Assembly: GCA_017853455.1 (NCBI GenBank)
Contig: JAFMJM010000167.1
Coordinates: 1-5,615, forward strand
Reading direction: 5' to 3'
Source: Acidimicrobiia bacterium
GTDB taxonomy: Bacteria > Actinomycetota > Acidimicrobiia > IMCC26256 > PALSA-555
Length of the DNA stretch: 5,615 bases
Under the pieces are notes generated by a model. That model saw nothing but the letters and a program-made list of their open reading frames with translations. It was not told the DNA's origin and did no database searches. The position numbers and the translations under genes are program-made. Positions 4,875-5,615 of this stretch are shown here, in pieces (within the stretch, counting starts at the first letter, position 1; each line of letters starts with the position of its first letter).

Positions 4875-5615
4875 TCATGGTTGCACGGTGGCGCCGCGTC
4901 GCGCCCCTCGGCCGAACGCGCCACGGAGGTCGTCGACCTCCCGGACGCCGAGCAGGCGCAGTCCGACCACCGCCACCACCAGGCCGACGACACCGCCGAC
5001 GACGCCGCCGACGAGGGAGCGGCTCCACGTGTCACCACCGAGGACGGCGGCCAGCAGCCACGCGGACGCGCCCCCGGCACCGCCCGCCACCAGGGTCCGG
5101 GCGAACGTCGGCACGAGGCCGAGGCCCCGGAGGCCACCGAGGCGGCGGGCGATCAGAGCCACCGCCACCAGCACGGTCACGGCGTACGCCACCGAGAACG
5201 CCAACGCCAGACCCGGGACCCCGATCCAGGCGTAGAGGACGAGCGCGGCACCGATGTTGCACACGTTCTCGAGGCAGTTGACGTAGAACGGCACGCGGGT
5301 GTCGGGCATCGCGTAGAAGGCACGCAGGGTGTAGAGGTAGAGACTGAAGGCCGGGAGTCCGACCGCGAAGCCGACCAGGGTGTCGGCCACCCGGCCGGCG
5401 GCCGTGGCGTCGAACGCCCCCCGCTGCAACAGCACCGTGACGATGGGCTGGGACAGTCCGACGTAGAGCGCCGCCGCGGTCACCATCAGCACGGCGATCA
5501 AGCGGAACCCGCGGGCGAACAGCTCGCGTTGGCCGGCCCGGTCGCCCTCGGCGTAGGCGCGCGCGAGCTCGGGCTGCATGGTGGTGGTGATCGACACCGC
5601 GAACAGGCCGTGGGG
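4875..5615 (-). CDS. murJ: Lipid II flippase MurJ, C-terminal half (N-terminus outside window)
   Basis: The frame is open from the right edge to TGA at 4877-4875 and gives 246 residues, starting PHGLFAVSI, a conserved MurJ/MviN stretch. Family landmarks in order are VSITTTMQPELAR, the LLQRGAFDATA motif (fragment residues 62-72) and LRAFYAMPDTRVPF (97-110). Six membrane helices are visible at about 37-54, 79-97, 113-130, 134-155, 172-192 and 201-222, matching the last six of the fourteen in MurJ. MurJ flips lipid-linked peptidoglycan precursor across the cytoplasmic membrane. The protein ends about 24 residues after the last helix with a short basic tail (RGARRGATVQP). In M. tuberculosis this position continues into a pseudokinase domain that binds FhaA; that fusion is absent here. 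The gene is first in the visible minus-strand series, 46 bp before degV. GTG at 5597 is internal, not the start. Confidence 0.93.
   Translation of the reverse strand, partial: PHGLFAVSITTTMQPELARAYAEGDRAGQRELFARGFRLIAVLMVTAAALYVGLSQPIVTVLLQRGAFDATAAGRVADTLVGFAVGLPAFSLYLYTLRAFYAMPDTRVPFYVNCLENVCNIGAALVLYAWIGVPGLALAFSVAYAVTVLVAVALIARRLGGLRGLGLVPTFARTLVAGGAGGASAWLLAAVLGGDTWSRSLVGGVVGGVVGLVVAVVGLRLLGVREVDDLRGAFGRGARRGATVQP

Noticed and set aside
4829..5137. N-terminal extension of the DegV-family protein to 5137
   Set aside because: The added 103 residues are Ser/Arg/Ala-rich shadow sequence overlapping murJ, and family similarity and the GGAGGA site both point to ATG 4828.
4037..5281. Long plus-strand open frame opposite degV and murJ
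   Set aside because: Low-complexity Asp/Arg/Pro-rich product crossing the boundary of two well-supported genes; a GC-bias shadow.
1..5615. parS sites, DnaA boxes, tRNA/rRNA, insertion sequences or CRISPR repeats
   Set aside because: The locus is origin-proximal by gene content, so I looked for the TGTTTCACGTGAAACA-type and TTATCCACA-type motifs and found none. No transposase, repeat array or structural RNA is visible.

Overview
High-GC bacterial DNA, almost certainly from an actinobacterium (Actinomycetota). The evidence is the strong G/C bias at third codon positions, the GTG/TTG/CTG starts, and above all the gene order. A parB end converges on a cwlM-like gene, with trxA, trxB and murJ behind it. 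This is the conserved block beside the chromosomal replication origin in Actinobacteria (compare parB / cwlM / trxC / trxB2 / murJ in Mycobacterium). A deep-branching class such as Acidimicrobiia is a guess. No DnaA box or parS site lies in the window itself.

Layout. Positions 1-120 (+) hold the last codons of parB. A perfect 28-bp palindrome at 113-140 overlaps the stop codons of both parB and the opposing gene. Everything from 133 to the right edge is on the minus strand. In transcription order (right to left) it reads murJ (3' half), a DegV-family lipid-binding protein gene, a Ser/Thr protein kinase gene with one membrane anchor, a small two-helix membrane protein gene, trxB, trxA and a cwlM-like pseudo-amidase gene. 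Most junctions are tight: 4-bp stop/start overlaps or gaps under 50 bp. The exception is 107 bp between trxB and trxA, which contains an excellent match to a SigR/SigH-type thiol-stress promoter.

How the genes fit together. MurJ flips lipid II. In mycobacteria CwlM is a catalytically dead, cytoplasmic, kinase-controlled regulator that works with MurA, MurJ and FhaA. In this window murJ, an intact membrane kinase and a degenerate cwlM lie on one co-directional strand, which suggests a compact module for phospho-control of peptidoglycan precursor supply. TrxB and TrxA form the NADPH-driven thiol reduction pair, and trxA seems to have an extra stress promoter.

Most notable observations: (1) the kinase gene has no possible ATG, GTG or TTG start upstream of its P-loop and appears to use CTG, overlapping the degV stop as CTGA; (2) the cwlM-like protein has lost the amidase zinc ligands; (3) GGAAT-N18-GTT lies upstream of trxA; (4) the parB/cwlM palindrome is preceded by a near-identical dyad one 20-bp period away; (5) MurJ ends without the pseudokinase domain that mycobacteria fuse to it, while a separate active-looking kinase sits two genes downstream. 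The genes belong to known families; the novelty is in their arrangement and control.
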